64,000 nt of DNA from Takakia lepidozioides (taxonomy: Eukaryota > Streptophyta > Takakiopsida > Takakiales > Takakiaceae), in assembly GCA_030704615.1 (NCBI GenBank), contig CM060731.1, positions 81,758,756 through 81,822,755 of the forward strand, given 5' to 3'. The notes below the pieces were generated by a model that was not told the DNA's origin, did no database searches, and saw only the letters and a list, made by a program, of their open reading frames with translations. Made by a program: the position numbers and the translations under genes. Each line of letters opens with the position of its first letter. The first letter of the stretch is position 1. Of the stretch, positions 44,909-57,213 are shown in pieces.

Positions 44909-47900
44909 ATGGAACCCACAGACCCGAGCACCCTTCCACCCACCGGAACTGTACTACCTGATGGCACAAGCGAGGCAACTGGATCCTTTCCATCACTGGG
45001 TCCACCAGATAGCAAGCTATTGAAACAAATTGAGAATGGCAAAGTAATTGAAGGGAAACCCAAATTGACGGCGATGCAAAAGCATTTGGAGGACGGTGCC
45101 CCCATCCCTGAATCTGTCCAATCATTTTCCTCTTTGCCCAATTTGTTTGTGGTCAAACTGACCCTTGCTGCTGGCATTGGGGGACTCCTATTTGGCTATG
45201 ACACAGGTATGACCATAGAAATTTCTTCTTCCAGTTTGAAGTTAAAAATGAGGAATATCTGGGTGATGTTACAGTTCAAGGAAAGGGATAAATGAGATTC
45301 TGCTGAAGAATGTCTCTCTTTATGTCTTTCTGACCAGAGGAGTCTTATCAACTTGTCCCAAGATGGTATTTTCTGCCCTATCCCACTGTGCAGTGTGTGG
45401 AAGGTGTCTGTCATTCTCTTTTACAGAAATGGACACTACTCATGAGGATGTTGTGGATGGATTTGAAATTCCTGTATTACATGGGTTTGAGGTGCTCAGG
45501 ATAGTATTTTCTGGGGCTTAAACAAACACATGAATTTCCACTTCATCCAAACACCAGGGTTAAGCATGAAGTACTTCAGGTGAGAGACAAAGGGGTTGGT
45601 TGTGGGCAGGGGTGATATCTGGAGCCTTGCTATACATTCGGGATGACTTCAAAGCTGTTGATGACAGCACAGTCCTTCAGGTAACCTATCAATTTTTTGT
45701 GTCTTTATATTGTTTCAAAATTTGCCCATGTATATGAGCATGGCATTAGTCAGTGGGGAGTGGTGGCAGCTGGTCACTACTATGTATGCTCATATTGATT
45801 GTCTGATGTGACCCTTGCAAGGTTAAGTCCACACTTTTATCTTTGCTTACAGGTCTGGATTTTATTCTGCACTTAAATGGAGGGCTTTCTGCTCTCTCTT
45901 GCTCATGCTGCCACTGGACTAGAAGGATTCATCCATACCATTTCCAAGGTGATCAAGATTGAGACTAACAAGAGGTCATGTGTTTTATCAGGAAACCATT
46001 GTGAGCATGGCCATTGCAGGGGCCATTATTGGGGCCGCATTTGGTGGCTGCATGAATGACCGTTTTGGACGAAAACCTACTATTCTAGCAGCGGATATTG
46101 TGTTTGCACTGGGTGCAATTCTCATGGCAGCAGCTCCAAATCCAGGTCTTTTGATTGCTGGTCGAGTTTTGGTGGGCTTAGGTGTTGGTGTGGCATCCAT
46201 GACTGCCCCTCTCTACATTGCCGAAGCATCACCAGCCAAGATACGGGGGTCTCTTGTCACCATGAATGTTCTCATGATCACTGGAGGACAGTTTGTGTCA
46301 TACCTTATCAATCTTGCTTTTACCAAGGTACCTACTTAAGACACCTGATCAAGCATCCCTTCCTTGAAAGCAAGCATCAGTTAGTTGGACTGCCTCTTCT
46401 AATAATCTTAAGATAAGCTGAGTTTCTGCTTTGTTTGGCTGCCTTTGCCGGGTTTGTGTTTATGTCCCTCTGGTTCTGTTTCTCTTCCTGTGTTTGTCAC
46501 TGCATGTCCATCACCCTGCCCCAGTATCAGTACTCAGCTCTCCACCCCAGAATTAGTACCCTGGCTGCACCCAACCCAAAAGCTTGTGCTGCACCTATAT
46601 CAGTATGCAGCTCTCCAGACTATTTGGAAAGTGATGGTGGAGGACGTCATCAACTTCAATAGATAGTGCTTCCTCTACGAGAGTGGTTGTTTGCATTTCT
46701 AAACCTGACAGTATATACATATGTTATTGACTTACAGATTTATCCACATACTTAAACCTTGTCTATGTGATCCAAAATATGTTAGTGAATAGGGATCATA
46801 GTTGTTATAAGGGGCATCCACCTTCTGACACATCATATGTATCAGTATGTACAATCCACCATGCATATTGACAAGCTTGCAAGTATGACATACAACGGGC
46901 ATACCGATTGAGGTATTCAGGCACCAGGAACATGGCGATGGATGCTGGGGGTGGCAGGAATCCCAGCAGTTGTGCAGGGAGTGCTCATGCTATTTTTGCC
47001 AGAATCACCCCGGTGGCTTTTTCGTCAGGTATGGCAGCTGCTCACACAGCTACATATTACATCTGTTTCCAGCTACAAGCTGGAGCAGTACAGCTTCAAG
47101 CTTATGCAGTCTTATGTGATGTCAATACCAAGTGTGTACATCAACAAACAGAATGTCCCTGTAACTGCATCATCCTTAGCTGTACACAAGTGCTATACAC
47201 AAGTTCGGATTGAGGCTCGTACATCCTAGTGGGCTGAAAGGAAACCCCAGAAGTGGCTTCCTCACAGTTTATTACTTTGAGGCTCTTAAGCTTAAAGAAT
47301 CTGGCCTCGTGCAGGTAAGCTGCTAAGCATTTCTAACCAGACCCAGGTATTGGTATGATTTGACAATCTCAATTTCCTGTTGGTTGAAGATGAATCTGCG
47401 GTCCGCCTGCAAAACCATGATCTTAGTTTTGCTGAGATTGACTGGCAACCCAGGGGCCCTAACAAGCAGCCCAAAAGCAAACATTCATGAAGAGATTTTC
47501 TAAGCCGGAAAGCGTCATGATGCCAAGCATCTCGCACTGAAAGACCACAGCAAGGGATTGACCATCCCCAAGTAGGCAAAAAACCTATTACATTGGAACA
47601 ACACCGTTAGGACAGAAATGAAATGGTAATTATAATGTTCGATAAACGAAAGCAAGAAACAAGGAAAAAATGGGGACTGTAAAAGAAGCCCCATAGTCTT
47701 TTCAAATAGACTCTCCCTTGAATAGTTGCTTTTGGGCTGTTTTTTGGCTCTGGTTTTGTTTCCTCTCTCTTGTTTTTTCCATTTTGTCCCATAAGCTCTT
47801 TGAGCTTTCCGCGGACGTTATAAAGGACCATTTCATTTCATTTCATTTCCTGTGTCATATTTTCTTTTTCTTGTCCCTTAAGCTCTTTGAACTTCCTGCG

Positions 47901-50900
47901 GACTTTATAAAGTTCCTTTCCTTCCCTTCTTTCTGTCTGTCAGCTAACAAGTACATTTGCTAGAGTGGAACTACATCCTGGACTGAATGTTGCTCATCTT
48001 ACTCTCTGCACAAACGAAGCTCTTGCTCAATATCTCATTATAGTATCCCCATACTCTACAGGACAACCTGTTTAGCCCCTTGGCACATCTTTTTATGAGA
48101 GCACTTTCTTGTTAAACTGTGCAGAGGAGACATGAAGACGCAATTGCAGTCTTGGCAAAGATATACCCTCCTGATCAAGTGCAAAATGAGGTCGAGGAGC
48201 TCTTTGCTGCAGTCAGCACAGAGGTGGAGGAGAGATCCTCGTTGGGGAAACTTGGGGTTCAGACTCTGCTGGCCTCTAAACCAATTCGCCTGGCACTCAT
48301 TGCGGGTGTTGGTCTGCAGGTGCGTTCTCTGTCACTATATCGTCCTTGTCGTTACTTGAATAGTCTTTGGTTAGCCATAGTTTCGTGCCAAACTAGCAGT
48401 TGACTTTCTCCTATTTTACTCTCTATTGGTAAGGCGTCGGTCCTCCAGGAAATGGCAGTGGATCCTACCTGCACACCTACCTCTCGATCTGTACATGCTG
48501 GCCTATTCCCATCTTTCCAATGGTAGGAAATGGCAGTGGATCCTACCTGCACACCTACCTCTCGATCTGTACATGCTGGCCTATTCCCATCTTTCCAATG
48601 GTATATGACGTTTAGTGGTTGCATGGTGGGTAAAATCTTGGTTAACTTACAAAGGTGTACCTTCTTCTTGTTATGAGGTTAAGTCAGTAGGTGTAGTAGA
48701 CTGAAGCCGAATTCAGGCCACATTGTTATTCATCACTTAATAAGAGTTCACTACACCAGAGCATGTGGAAAGTTATGGTACTAGCTGTCACATGGAAGTT
48801 CTCCTGTATCGTTAGGTTGACTACTCCCAAACTTTCACTTGTTCCTGGCTAGCAATGCACCCAATGACAGACAAACCCATTGTTTGCTTTCTGGATGGTC
48901 CAGATATTCCAGCAGCTAGTGGGAATCAACACAGTAATGTACTACAGCCCCTCCATCATTGAGCTGGCAGGGTTCGCCTCCCATCAAACCGCCATCCTCC
49001 TCTCTCTCATTGTATCTGGAATGAATGCTTTGGGCACCATTGTAGGTACGGTTGGCTGAGCTCCTGCTCTCACTCGGGTCTGGAATGATTGCTGTGATTG
49101 CCATCATGAACGAGGTGTCAATGTCTTATCGGAAAGATTGTGAGAGATTACACTGATTTACCTAGCTCTGCGTGGTAAGGTTGCATCCAGTGTTGTGCGG
49201 GTCCGGGTTTTGAAGGCCGGTACCCGGCGGGTTAGGATCCGGGTTACCCGGACCCGCACCCGGACCCGTGCTATCACAAAAAACCCGGATCTTAACCCGG
49301 AGTCATTTCTAAAATGAACCCGGAACGGGACCCGGACCCGCCTGCTGGGTCCAGAACCCGTTCAACCCGCTACCCGTGGGCCAATGTAGCGGGTCAGGGT
49401 CCGGGTCTTAAATTTAGATGGGGCATGCGCGGTCCACCTTAGATCTTGGTAGGTTTTGTCATATGTGTGGAGGGGACGAGCAGCAATCCGCAGCAGCCAG
49501 CCCCACCACGTTGTAGCCCAGTGGTAATGCCCACATACCACCTCAAAAGCGGTTGTGGGTTCAATCCCCGGAGTGGTGTCACAAAGTTGTGCCCTCTGGG
49601 ACCATAATTTTCACCTCCCAAAGGAGACGTCATATATTATTATTATGCCAGATCCCAGACATCCATGCTATAGTGATCTGGCATATTACTATTCTTAACA
49701 TGTTTAAAGCATTGATATTGAAAAATAGAAAATGGAACTCAAACTTAATTTAATTCTTATTCATGGTATACATATTCATATTCACGATATATTTTGAAGG
49801 AATATCTCTTAAAATAAAATTCATTATTAGGATTTAAAGTTTTTTCCAGCCAAAAATAAATTTATCCCTAATTAATCCTAATTTTCTAATTTATTTAATC
49901 AATAAATTACGACCCGGATCCGAACCCGTGAACCCGCCAATATTTCCCAACAACTACCCGGACCCTAACCCGAGTCCGTGTTGACAAACCTGGACCCGAA
50001 CCTGGACCTGGTTTTTTCCAAATTTCAAAAACCCGGATCCGGACCCGGACTTGGTTCCGAAAAAAAACCCGCACCCGGACCTGGCGGGTTCCTTAAAAAG
50101 GCAGAACCCGCACAACACTGGTTGCATCCCTCACATAGCCCGATTACCATAAATTACAGAATCTTTTGCTGTTTCTTACTCGAACGCAAAGCACAACCTT
50201 AGATTGCTACACTTAATGACCGCTATTAAGGGTCTCTATTTATATCTTGTATCTCCCTGTCCTCTAGGAAGCCTATTGACATTGGGTGGACTTGAAACGG
50301 GAGTACATTAATGTCTCTGTGACTAAATGCCGGCCCCTCGTGTCCTTGTTTGTTTCGACCTGAAGCGCTTTGCTTCAGGTAAGGTAGTGCATTGGATTTA
50401 GTTGGAAAGCTTGGGGCCTTTCCCTCTTTAGAATATGCGTACACGGGCCATTCCCTGCAACTCCCTGGAGTTTGATCTCTGAATGGTAACAAGCGGACTC
50501 CTACCGCTTGGGGGCAGCCCCTCCGCCCAAATTGGGCAGTCGTATGCTCTGTCTAGCATACTCGGCACTTGGGCTCAGGTTGGTTCCTGTGCTTAAACTT
50601 ATGGCCTGCGAAAACAATCAAAAATTTAGCTCCTATCAACATCAACACTCCTCAGGGTGATCCCTGGGAATTGGTTACTTATGCCAAATCTAGGGCTTCA
50701 TGTGTAGTTTTTGGGGTGAATCCCAGGATGGACGATGTGTCCTTTGAATTCATGGCTAATGGTACCATCTCGAGACTTGATAACAGGGGTACGTTGAAGG
50801 TTGCAATGACCAAAAGTGCTTCTAATAGAGTCCCGCATCAATTCAATCTCAAAGAAGTTCGTCCCTTGACTGGCTGGAGAGCGGTCTTAGACATTGGTGA

Positions 50901-53900
50901 TTCAATGGGGCGCTCTAGGAAGACAACCAAGGGCAACAACTTCAACTTGAGAGTTTCTAATCGGTTTGATGCTCTGGATGAGGTTGAATCCAAACAGCCA
51001 GAAAGACAAGATGCCCCTAAGTGTACGGAACCTGAACGTCCTGAATCTGAAGGATTTGGTACTCTGAATGGTTTACCAATCCTCAAGGTTTACACAAGAC
51101 GAACAAATTCTATACACGGGGTAATTGTCCCCAAGCCGTCAGATGGACAATCTTGTGCAGAGCCTGAACGTCGTGTAACTGAAGGATTTGGTACTCTAAA
51201 TGGTTTACCAATCCTCAAAGTCTACACAAGACGAGCAAAATCTATACACGGGGTAATTGTCCCCAAGCAGTCTGACGGACAATCTGCCCCTATGTGTGCG
51301 GAGCCTGTGCGTCGTGTAACTGAAAGATTTGGTACCCTGAATGGCTTACCAATTCTCAAAGTTTACACAAGACGAGCAAAATCTACACATGGGGTAACTG
51401 TCCCCCCTTTGCAGAATGGTTGGCCGTCCAGGAGCAATCACAAGCTACCTAGACGACAAACAATTCACACGCAAAGGGCTGGCTTGCGGCTGGCCACTTT
51501 CAACTTCTCAGGGTTGACCAACCAAAGGAAACAACTTGAAGTGGGACAAGTTCTTCGGACTAATGATATTCATATCTGTGCTGGGCAAGAAACATGGGAA
51601 ACGTCGGATAAACTGGTTGGAGATGTCATTGGTTATAAATGGGCAGGTAAGATGTGTACTCTCAAGGCAGCCTCTGCCAAACGTGGTCAAAAAGGGGTCG
51701 GATTCTTTGTCCGTGATTTCTTGTTTGACAATTGTGAAATTATCAACAAGGGTTTGAGGTACGAGCATAGTATCTGGCTAAAACTGAATTTGAAGGGCGG
51801 CATGAGTACAAAGGACCTCTTTGTTGGTTGTGTTTACATGCCCACAAAGGGGACCCTTAGTGCTGATGCAGACAAGGCCTTCGAAGATGTAAAGCTGGAC
51901 TGTGCTTCGTTCCTTGCCAAAGGTCAGGTGGTACTATTGGGGGACTTCAATGCCCGGGTGGGCAAAGGGATCCAACAGGACGATATCATTGGACCTTTTG
52001 GTGAGGACAAGCTGAATTCTAATGGCAGACAGTTAATTAACTGTCTAGAAGAGCTTCAGCTTTTGACCTTGAATAACAGGACAATTGGTGACCAAGTGCA
52101 GTGGACTCGTGAGAAATCCCAAACTGGGGAACGTTTCATTGTGGACTATATCATAATGGACAAAATTTTGTTCCCCCAGTGTGCCAATGTGTTGATCGAC
52201 AGAACTGATATTGGTACCTCTGACCACTTCCTGGTTTGGACTGAGATCAAAAAGTGTTTTCCCACCACCAAGAGATCTGTGAAACGTTTGATTCGGAAGT
52301 GGCGCATAGAAAAATTCCACAATGAGGAGGTCAAGGCTGAGTACGTCCAGGCCTTGCAAGAGGGTCTCCCTCATTTTGTCCAATCGCTCCAAGAACTTCA
52401 GTCACGCTCAGTTAACGCAAGAAATGAAGTCGAAAGAGCAGTGGACTCTTGGGAGAGTTTCGTTTCCTCCGTGGCTGACAAGATCATTGGGAGAAAACTA
52501 ATTGTCTGCGGTAGAGCAGTTAATTGGTGGACTAATGAGATTAAACTCAAGATAGCTGAGAGACGAGCCCTCTATAAAGAGTGCTGCAATTTGGAAACCA
52601 ACAGAGAATTGTGGGCGAGGTACTACCAGCTCCGTAAAGATATCAATCAGCTTGTTAGGTCTCAGAAGAAATTATACTGGGACAAGTTATACAGTGAAAT
52701 AAACTCAAACCACCATGGTGGTAATGACAAGAAATTCTGGTTGGCCCTCCAACGTTTGTACAAGCCGAAAAACGGTCAGCAAGTACAAGCGCTGAAGACT
52801 ACTAAAGGTGCAGTGGTGACTTCATCGGTTGACATTGTCAAAACCTTTGAAACTCACTACAGTATCCTTGGCAGAACTTCTAGGTCTAACAGTGAGGGGT
52901 CTTCTGCTGAATGGAAGGACACAGTTGGAAAAACTGTTCCTATGATTCAAAACAGCCCTGATGAACTGGAGTATATTTCAATGGCTTATAATGCTCCCAT
53001 TAGTTCTTCTGAGATTGTGGAAGCAATTGAACATTTAAATGGATATAAAGCTGGTGGACCTGATGGTATTGTCAACGAGCTTATCAAGCACGGTGGCGAT
53101 CCCATGATAGAGGCCCTAGTTCTCCTCTTTAACCTTATCTGGAAGACTGAAATGATCCCCTTTCACTGGCGACAGGGGGTCATTGTCAATCTATACAAGA
53201 AGGGTGACAGAGAAGAACCAGGGAACTACCGTGGCATCACGCTCCTCAATGCTGTTGGCAAGACATTCTGCAGAGTTATAAGTACTCGTCTCGAGGTTGA
53301 TCTGGAGTCTAGAGGTTGTTTCCACGAAGGCCAAGCTGGCTTTCGGCGAAACAGGGGCTGTGTGGATCATATCTTCACTCTAAGCCAGATTATCCAGGGA
53401 AGGAAAAAAGAAAGGAGACCCACTTATGTCTTTTTCCTGGATGTCAAAAAGGCTTATGACACAGTGTGGAGAGATGGCCTATGGTTCCGCCTCTGGTCTT
53501 GTGGGATCAAGGGAAAGATGTGGAGAGTTGTCCACAACTTGTATGCTCGTCACTGTTAACGGACAGAAGTCCAACTTCTGACTTAGACCAAGGTGTAGCT
53601 CAAGGATGTACTCTCTCCCCTCTGCTCTTCAATGTTTTCATCAATCAACTCCTCGAGGATGTGGAAAGTGAGGGATTTGGGTTAAGGGTGGGTGATACCA
53701 CCATACCAGCCCTTATGTTTGCGGATGACTTCGCAGGCATAGGGGAGACTCCAACCAATCTCCAGGAGTTGATTGATTGCGCGAAGAGATACTTTGATCT
53801 TTGGGGGCTAGAGGCTAATGTCAGCAAATGTGCAGTGGTAGCATTCAATGACAGAGGAGAGGGAGGAAGTGATCTTAAGTGGCAGTGGGGTAGCCAAGAG

Positions 53901-56215
53901 ATCCCGGTCCTCCCTTCCTACACTTACCTGGGCGTTGAGTTCTCCTCCAATTGGAATTGGGATGCACATATCCGGAAAGTTGTTCAAACTGGCAAGGGCA
54001 CAGCTCTGGGGCTCACTAAATTTTTCCACTGCAGAGGGGTCAACCTGAGGTTAAGAAAACCATGCTTTGTCGCGTTATTAGACCTGCCTTGGAGTACGGA
54101 TCTGCTATATGGGTTGATAACTCCAACCAGGCTAAGTCTCTAGAATCCATTCAAGTGGGGGTACTTAAGGAGGGTATGTCAGCATGCTCCAAAACAGCCA
54201 ATGTGGCTGTTCGGGGTGAGTTTGGCATTCCGTCCTTAAGCTCCCGACGAGATGAATTCAAGGTCAGATGGTGGGGTCAGCTGCAACATATGCCCCAACA
54301 CCAGATATCCTAAGTTAATCGACTCTATATCTTGGAAACAGGACCGCCCTATCAAACAGGCTAAGTCCTGGCAGAAGAGAGTAGAAGAGATCCTCAAGGA
54401 CCTGGACCTGGATCAGCAAGTCTTGACCCTGCTGGATGAATCTGACTTAGAGGCTGTAGTGTCCTCAGCCATGTCTGTTGCCATGAGATTGTCTGATGAA
54501 AATGAAGTTAGGCAGAAAACTTCCCTGAACTTGTTTCCAGTCTGTGACATGGGGGAGGACATCTTGGATGACCTCAAGGGTCTACCCACTCTCGGCACTA
54601 GACTGAAATTTAAACTCAGGGCAGGAAGCCTACCTTTGAACAGCAAACAGAAGCAGAGAGGAAAGGGAGAGTGTAATTGCCCGTTGCGTGGGCAATCTGA
54701 AGACAGTATTCATATTCTGATACACTGTCCGGGGTTCTCTCACCAAAGAGACGCTCTCTTCAAATCTATTAAGGGAGGCTGAGCCAAAAGCCCAGGCCCT
54801 CCTGAGGCCTAGTTTTTGGGCAAATCACACACAGCAGATTGATGCTTGTGTGAAGGGATTTCTAGAGGATATCTGGAAAACCCGGATTAATTCTATATAT
54901 GGAGGTAAGTCTTACTACCAACGTCAGCCCCTGACAGAGGTAGGTTCTGTCCCTTTTGTTCCCGCTCAAACTGGGCGCGGGGTCAATGGCCACAAGGCTA
55001 CGGCAAACAACGTCTTATGAGTACAATCTATTTATATCTTGTGTGGAGTGTAATGTAACCGTGTTTTCTTTTGAAGGTATGGTATTTATTGATCGATGTG
55101 GTAGACGCCGTCTTGTGATGCTGAGCCTGACTGGGGTTGTCGCTGCCCTGTCCGTGCTGGCTGTGGCTTTCCATCTCACTGCCAAAGACTCCCCAGCAGT
55201 GGACTTTACTGTGAGCAACAGCGAACATCCTGGATGGGTCTGCCCAGATATATCCAGTTTGACTTCACGAGATTGCACTGGCTGTTTGCATGCGCATGCT
55301 GGTTGCGGGTTTTGTGCTGCCAGAGAAAATCAGGCAAGTTCATTGCTTTGTGGTTTTTCTTCATAGGGATTGCACTGGCTGTTTGCCTGCCATGCTAGTT
55401 GTGGGTATTGGTTCTGCCATACTTCAGGCTAGTTCTATGCTCTTTGTTGTTGTTTCTTGTTGCTGTGGTGTGCCAGTGTTTCAACCTTCTTTCATGTCTA
55501 TGCTCTCTTCCCAGGGCTTTGCCCCTCATTTGTTGGCTGTTTGTTTTCGCTCCCTGTCCCTCATACTCCTACCTACTGTATAACATGGTGAAGTGACCTT
55601 TCTTGTTATTGTTTCGACTTGTTCAGTTGCCTCCATTCACAGAGATGCCTCTGGTAGAATTTCATCTGCAAGAGTCCTGTTGGATCTGAAGTAAGAAAGT
55701 TGCTGAATGTCATGCAGAATTTTCCCGGTATGTGTCTCATTTCCAATAAAACAGTGGCGGACTCCTGTGGGGACACAGTCTGGTTCACAAAGGGATGCCC
55801 AAGCCATTATGGGTGGCTAGCTCTCACAGGCCTAGCTCTTTACATAGCAGCATTCTCTCCAGGGATGGGACCCGTTCCATGGGCTGTTAACTCAGAAATC
55901 TACCCATTAAAATACAGGGGACTCTGTGGAGGAATTGCAGCAACAGCCAACTGGATTGCTAACCTTGCAATTGCCCAGTCATTCCTCTCCCTAGTAAAAG
56001 CAATTGGAACCTCAATGACGTTTCTGCTCTTTGGATGCATATCTGTTCTTGCTCTCTTCTTTGTCTTCTTGTTTGTGCCTGAGACAAAAGGGTTGTCATT
56101 TGAAGAAGTAGAGGTGATGTGGGAAGAGAGGGCTCAAGGTCGGAGAACGTGGAGGAATGGGTTTGCTTTGAAGGTGCCAGATTCAAAGGAAAAGGAGCTT
56201 CCTGGTGGTGTGTAA
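44909..56215 (+). CDS. Inositol transporter (INT-type MFS H+/inositol symporter), eight exons
   Basis: Exons are 44909-45206, 45610-45680, 45992-46327, 46921-47028, 48125-48319, 48904-49045, 55077-55333 and 55718-56215. They sum to 1,905 nt (634 codons plus stop) with consistent phases. Sugar-porter landmarks are [57 protein letters not shown] and [13 protein letters not shown]. Exon 7 ends with the cysteine-rich extracellular loop ([14 protein letters not shown]) found in INT2/INT4-type plant transporters; twelve membrane segments are expected. Such proteins carry myo-inositol or related polyols with protons across the plasma membrane or tonoplast. The intron after exon 7 has a GC donor (CAG|GCAAGT). 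Intron 6 is 6 kb because of inserted elements, yet all exons are open, so the gene is probably functional. It is slightly longer than the usual ~580 residues because of a long N-terminus. Confidence 0.92.
47330..47930 (-). mobile_element. LINE (second family) fragment and tail-like repeats in intron 4 of the transporter
   Basis: The plus-strand text GACCCAGGTATTGGTATGA through TTCCTGTTGGTTGAAGATGA to CATGATCTTAGTTTTG (47,334-47,435) recurs at 61,526-61,617 in a recognisable antisense LINE reverse-transcriptase end. Further right, TAAGCTCTTTGAGCTTTCCG and TAAGCTCTTTGAACTTCCTG (about 47,791 and 47,878) form a double copy of an element-end sequence, which also appears inverted at about 61,662. 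A TTTCA microsatellite lies at about 47,830. Confidence 0.6.
48447..48602. repeat. Perfect 78-bp tandem duplication in intron 5
   Basis: AGGAAATGGCAGTGGATCCT...CTTTCCAATGGT occurs at 48,447-48,524 and again directly at 48,525-48,602 with no difference seen. It is a very recent tandem duplication or an assembly artefact. It lies inside the transporter's fifth intron and should not affect the protein. Confidence 0.92.
49188..50120. mobile_element. Non-autonomous hAT element (MITE) with 8-bp target duplication
   Basis: The ends are CAGTGTTGTGCGGGT and its exact inverse ACCCGCACAACACTG (15-bp terminal inverted repeats). GTTGCATC occurs directly outside both ends (49,180-49,187 and 50,121-50,128). 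An 8-bp duplication plus CAGTG termini is diagnostic of hAT elements. The outer ~200 bp on each side is packed with CCCGGACCCG/CGGGTCCGGG words, probable transposase-binding subterminal repeats; the interior is AT-rich. No transposase is present. It sits in intron 6 of the transporter and carries a SINE. Confidence 0.93.
49505..49650 (+). mobile_element. tRNA-derived SINE inside the hAT element
   Basis: An A box (TAGCCCAGTGG, 49,514-49,524) and a B box (GGTTCAATCCC, 49,558-49,568) lie 34 bp apart, as in an RNA polymerase III tRNA-type promoter. The body is followed by TATTATTATTAT at about 49,635. A tRNA cloverleaf cannot be formed well, so it is a SINE head rather than a tRNA gene. It lies in the AT-rich middle of the hAT element, so it either inserted into it or was carried with it. 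Confidence 0.7.
50235..50250. repeat. LINE target-site duplication, left copy
   Basis: TCTATTTATATCTTGT here is repeated exactly at 55,027-55,042, flanking the LINE. A 16-bp duplication is typical of target-primed reverse transcription. Confidence 0.9.
50251..55026 (+). mobile_element. LINE retrotransposon in intron 6 of the transporter, sense orientation
   Basis: The element spans about 4.8 kb between exact 16-bp target duplications. The long frame 50,569-53,559 carries three tandem ~45-residue repeats, then an APE-type endonuclease ([37 protein letters not shown]). The first reverse-transcriptase blocks follow ([58 protein letters not shown]). Two small frame changes near 53,555-53,580 lead to [17 protein letters not shown] and FADDFAGIG. 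Later frames end in a CCHC-like finger ([11 protein letters not shown]...HCPGF) at about 54,680-54,730. No poly(A) is seen at the 3' end. It is inactive from frameshifts but structurally almost complete. Confidence 0.93.
51025..51423 (+). repeat. Three in-frame tandem repeats in the LINE protein
   Basis: Units start at 51,025, 51,157 and 51,298 (132, 141 and about 126 nt). Each encodes a version of [16 protein letters not shown] followed by SIHGVIVP. They lie between an N-terminal domain of unknown type and the endonuclease. All three remain open in frame despite decay elsewhere in the element. Confidence 0.92.
55027..55042. repeat. LINE target-site duplication, right copy
   Basis: Exact repeat of 50,235-50,250 directly after the LINE 3' end (GAGTACAA). 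It lies 34 bp upstream of exon 7 of the transporter (55,077), so the LINE inserted close to the acceptor without disturbing it. Confidence 0.9.
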
Positions 56216-57213
56216 TGTAACACTGGGCTTTTAGACCTTTTGTATGTTCAACCTCTTGCCTATTTGCAAAACTTCCTTGGTGATGATTAGCATGACAATG
56301 GATTGTAAGATGGATTCATAAGACAGCTTCACTGAATGTCAAATTCAGATTGGCAAATGTCATCTTGTTTAATCTATCCTGGAAATGTGAAGATTTCACA
56401 TAAGCTGCATGCTGAGCATAACAAAGGACATGAACTAGGCCTCGGTGATGAACCACCCTGTTTCTGGACACTTGCATATTTCCTGGAGAGTATAAAATAC
56501 AGTAGCTCCCCTTCTCATATATTCCAAAAGCTCTTCCTGTAGGCAAATTGTCAAGCAGAGGAAGACAAAAACACAACACTTTCCATTAGGGAAGGAGGTT
56601 ATGGCGGCTTAACATGATGGATCTCGAATGCTGAGTGATCAATCACTTACAACATGATTAGCCTGATGAAGCTCTGTGATGTATGTGGTTGGTTGATTGA
56701 TTGAAATTGCACCAATGCCAAGGAAGGACATAGGACAAGTGATGTACAGTGAACTCACACTGAACTGTTGCCATCAATGTAATCCCTACAATGTCTTGAA
56801 GAAGGATAGTTTTATGAGAACCAACTAAGTGAGTTGGTTGGAGCAGCTGTAAGGGCAAAAAGTTTCCTTTCTTGGTCGAGAAAATGCATCCCAGATCGGT
56901 AACAACATGGTAGAGTAACTGATGAGTCCTCGAGTAGGTATCTCCCGCGGCTTCTAGAGCACGCAGGGAGAGAGAGGGCATACCGAAGGCCCTCGGCGGT
57001 GAATTGACCCGGTTTCCTCCCTCGTGCAGCGGATTGCGGGGTCTGGCTGTGGAGCTGCAATTGGCAATGATGACCCACAGACCTTTGCAAGTGATCTCGG
57101 CGAGGCCTTTCCATCTTCCAAGGATACCCAAGGCAGGTATAGACAAGTGAATAGTTCAGTAATTGGGGTCTCCTTACTGTGCCCTTCCATTCCAGCTGGA
57201 ATAGTGTTTGCAG
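56216..57213. other. Transporter 3' flank; no gene recognised
   Basis: Holds the probable 3' untranslated region of the transporter and about 700 bp without recognisable coding. Open frames on the minus strand at 56,658-57,146 and 56,954-57,229 do not resemble known proteins. The right end leads into an OSB exon acceptor (TTTGCAG at 57,207-57,213). Confidence 0.4.

Noticed and set aside
49514-49568. Possible tRNA gene
   Set aside because: A and B boxes are present, but the acceptor and other stems do not pair convincingly and the sequence sits inside a MITE; a SINE head explains it better.
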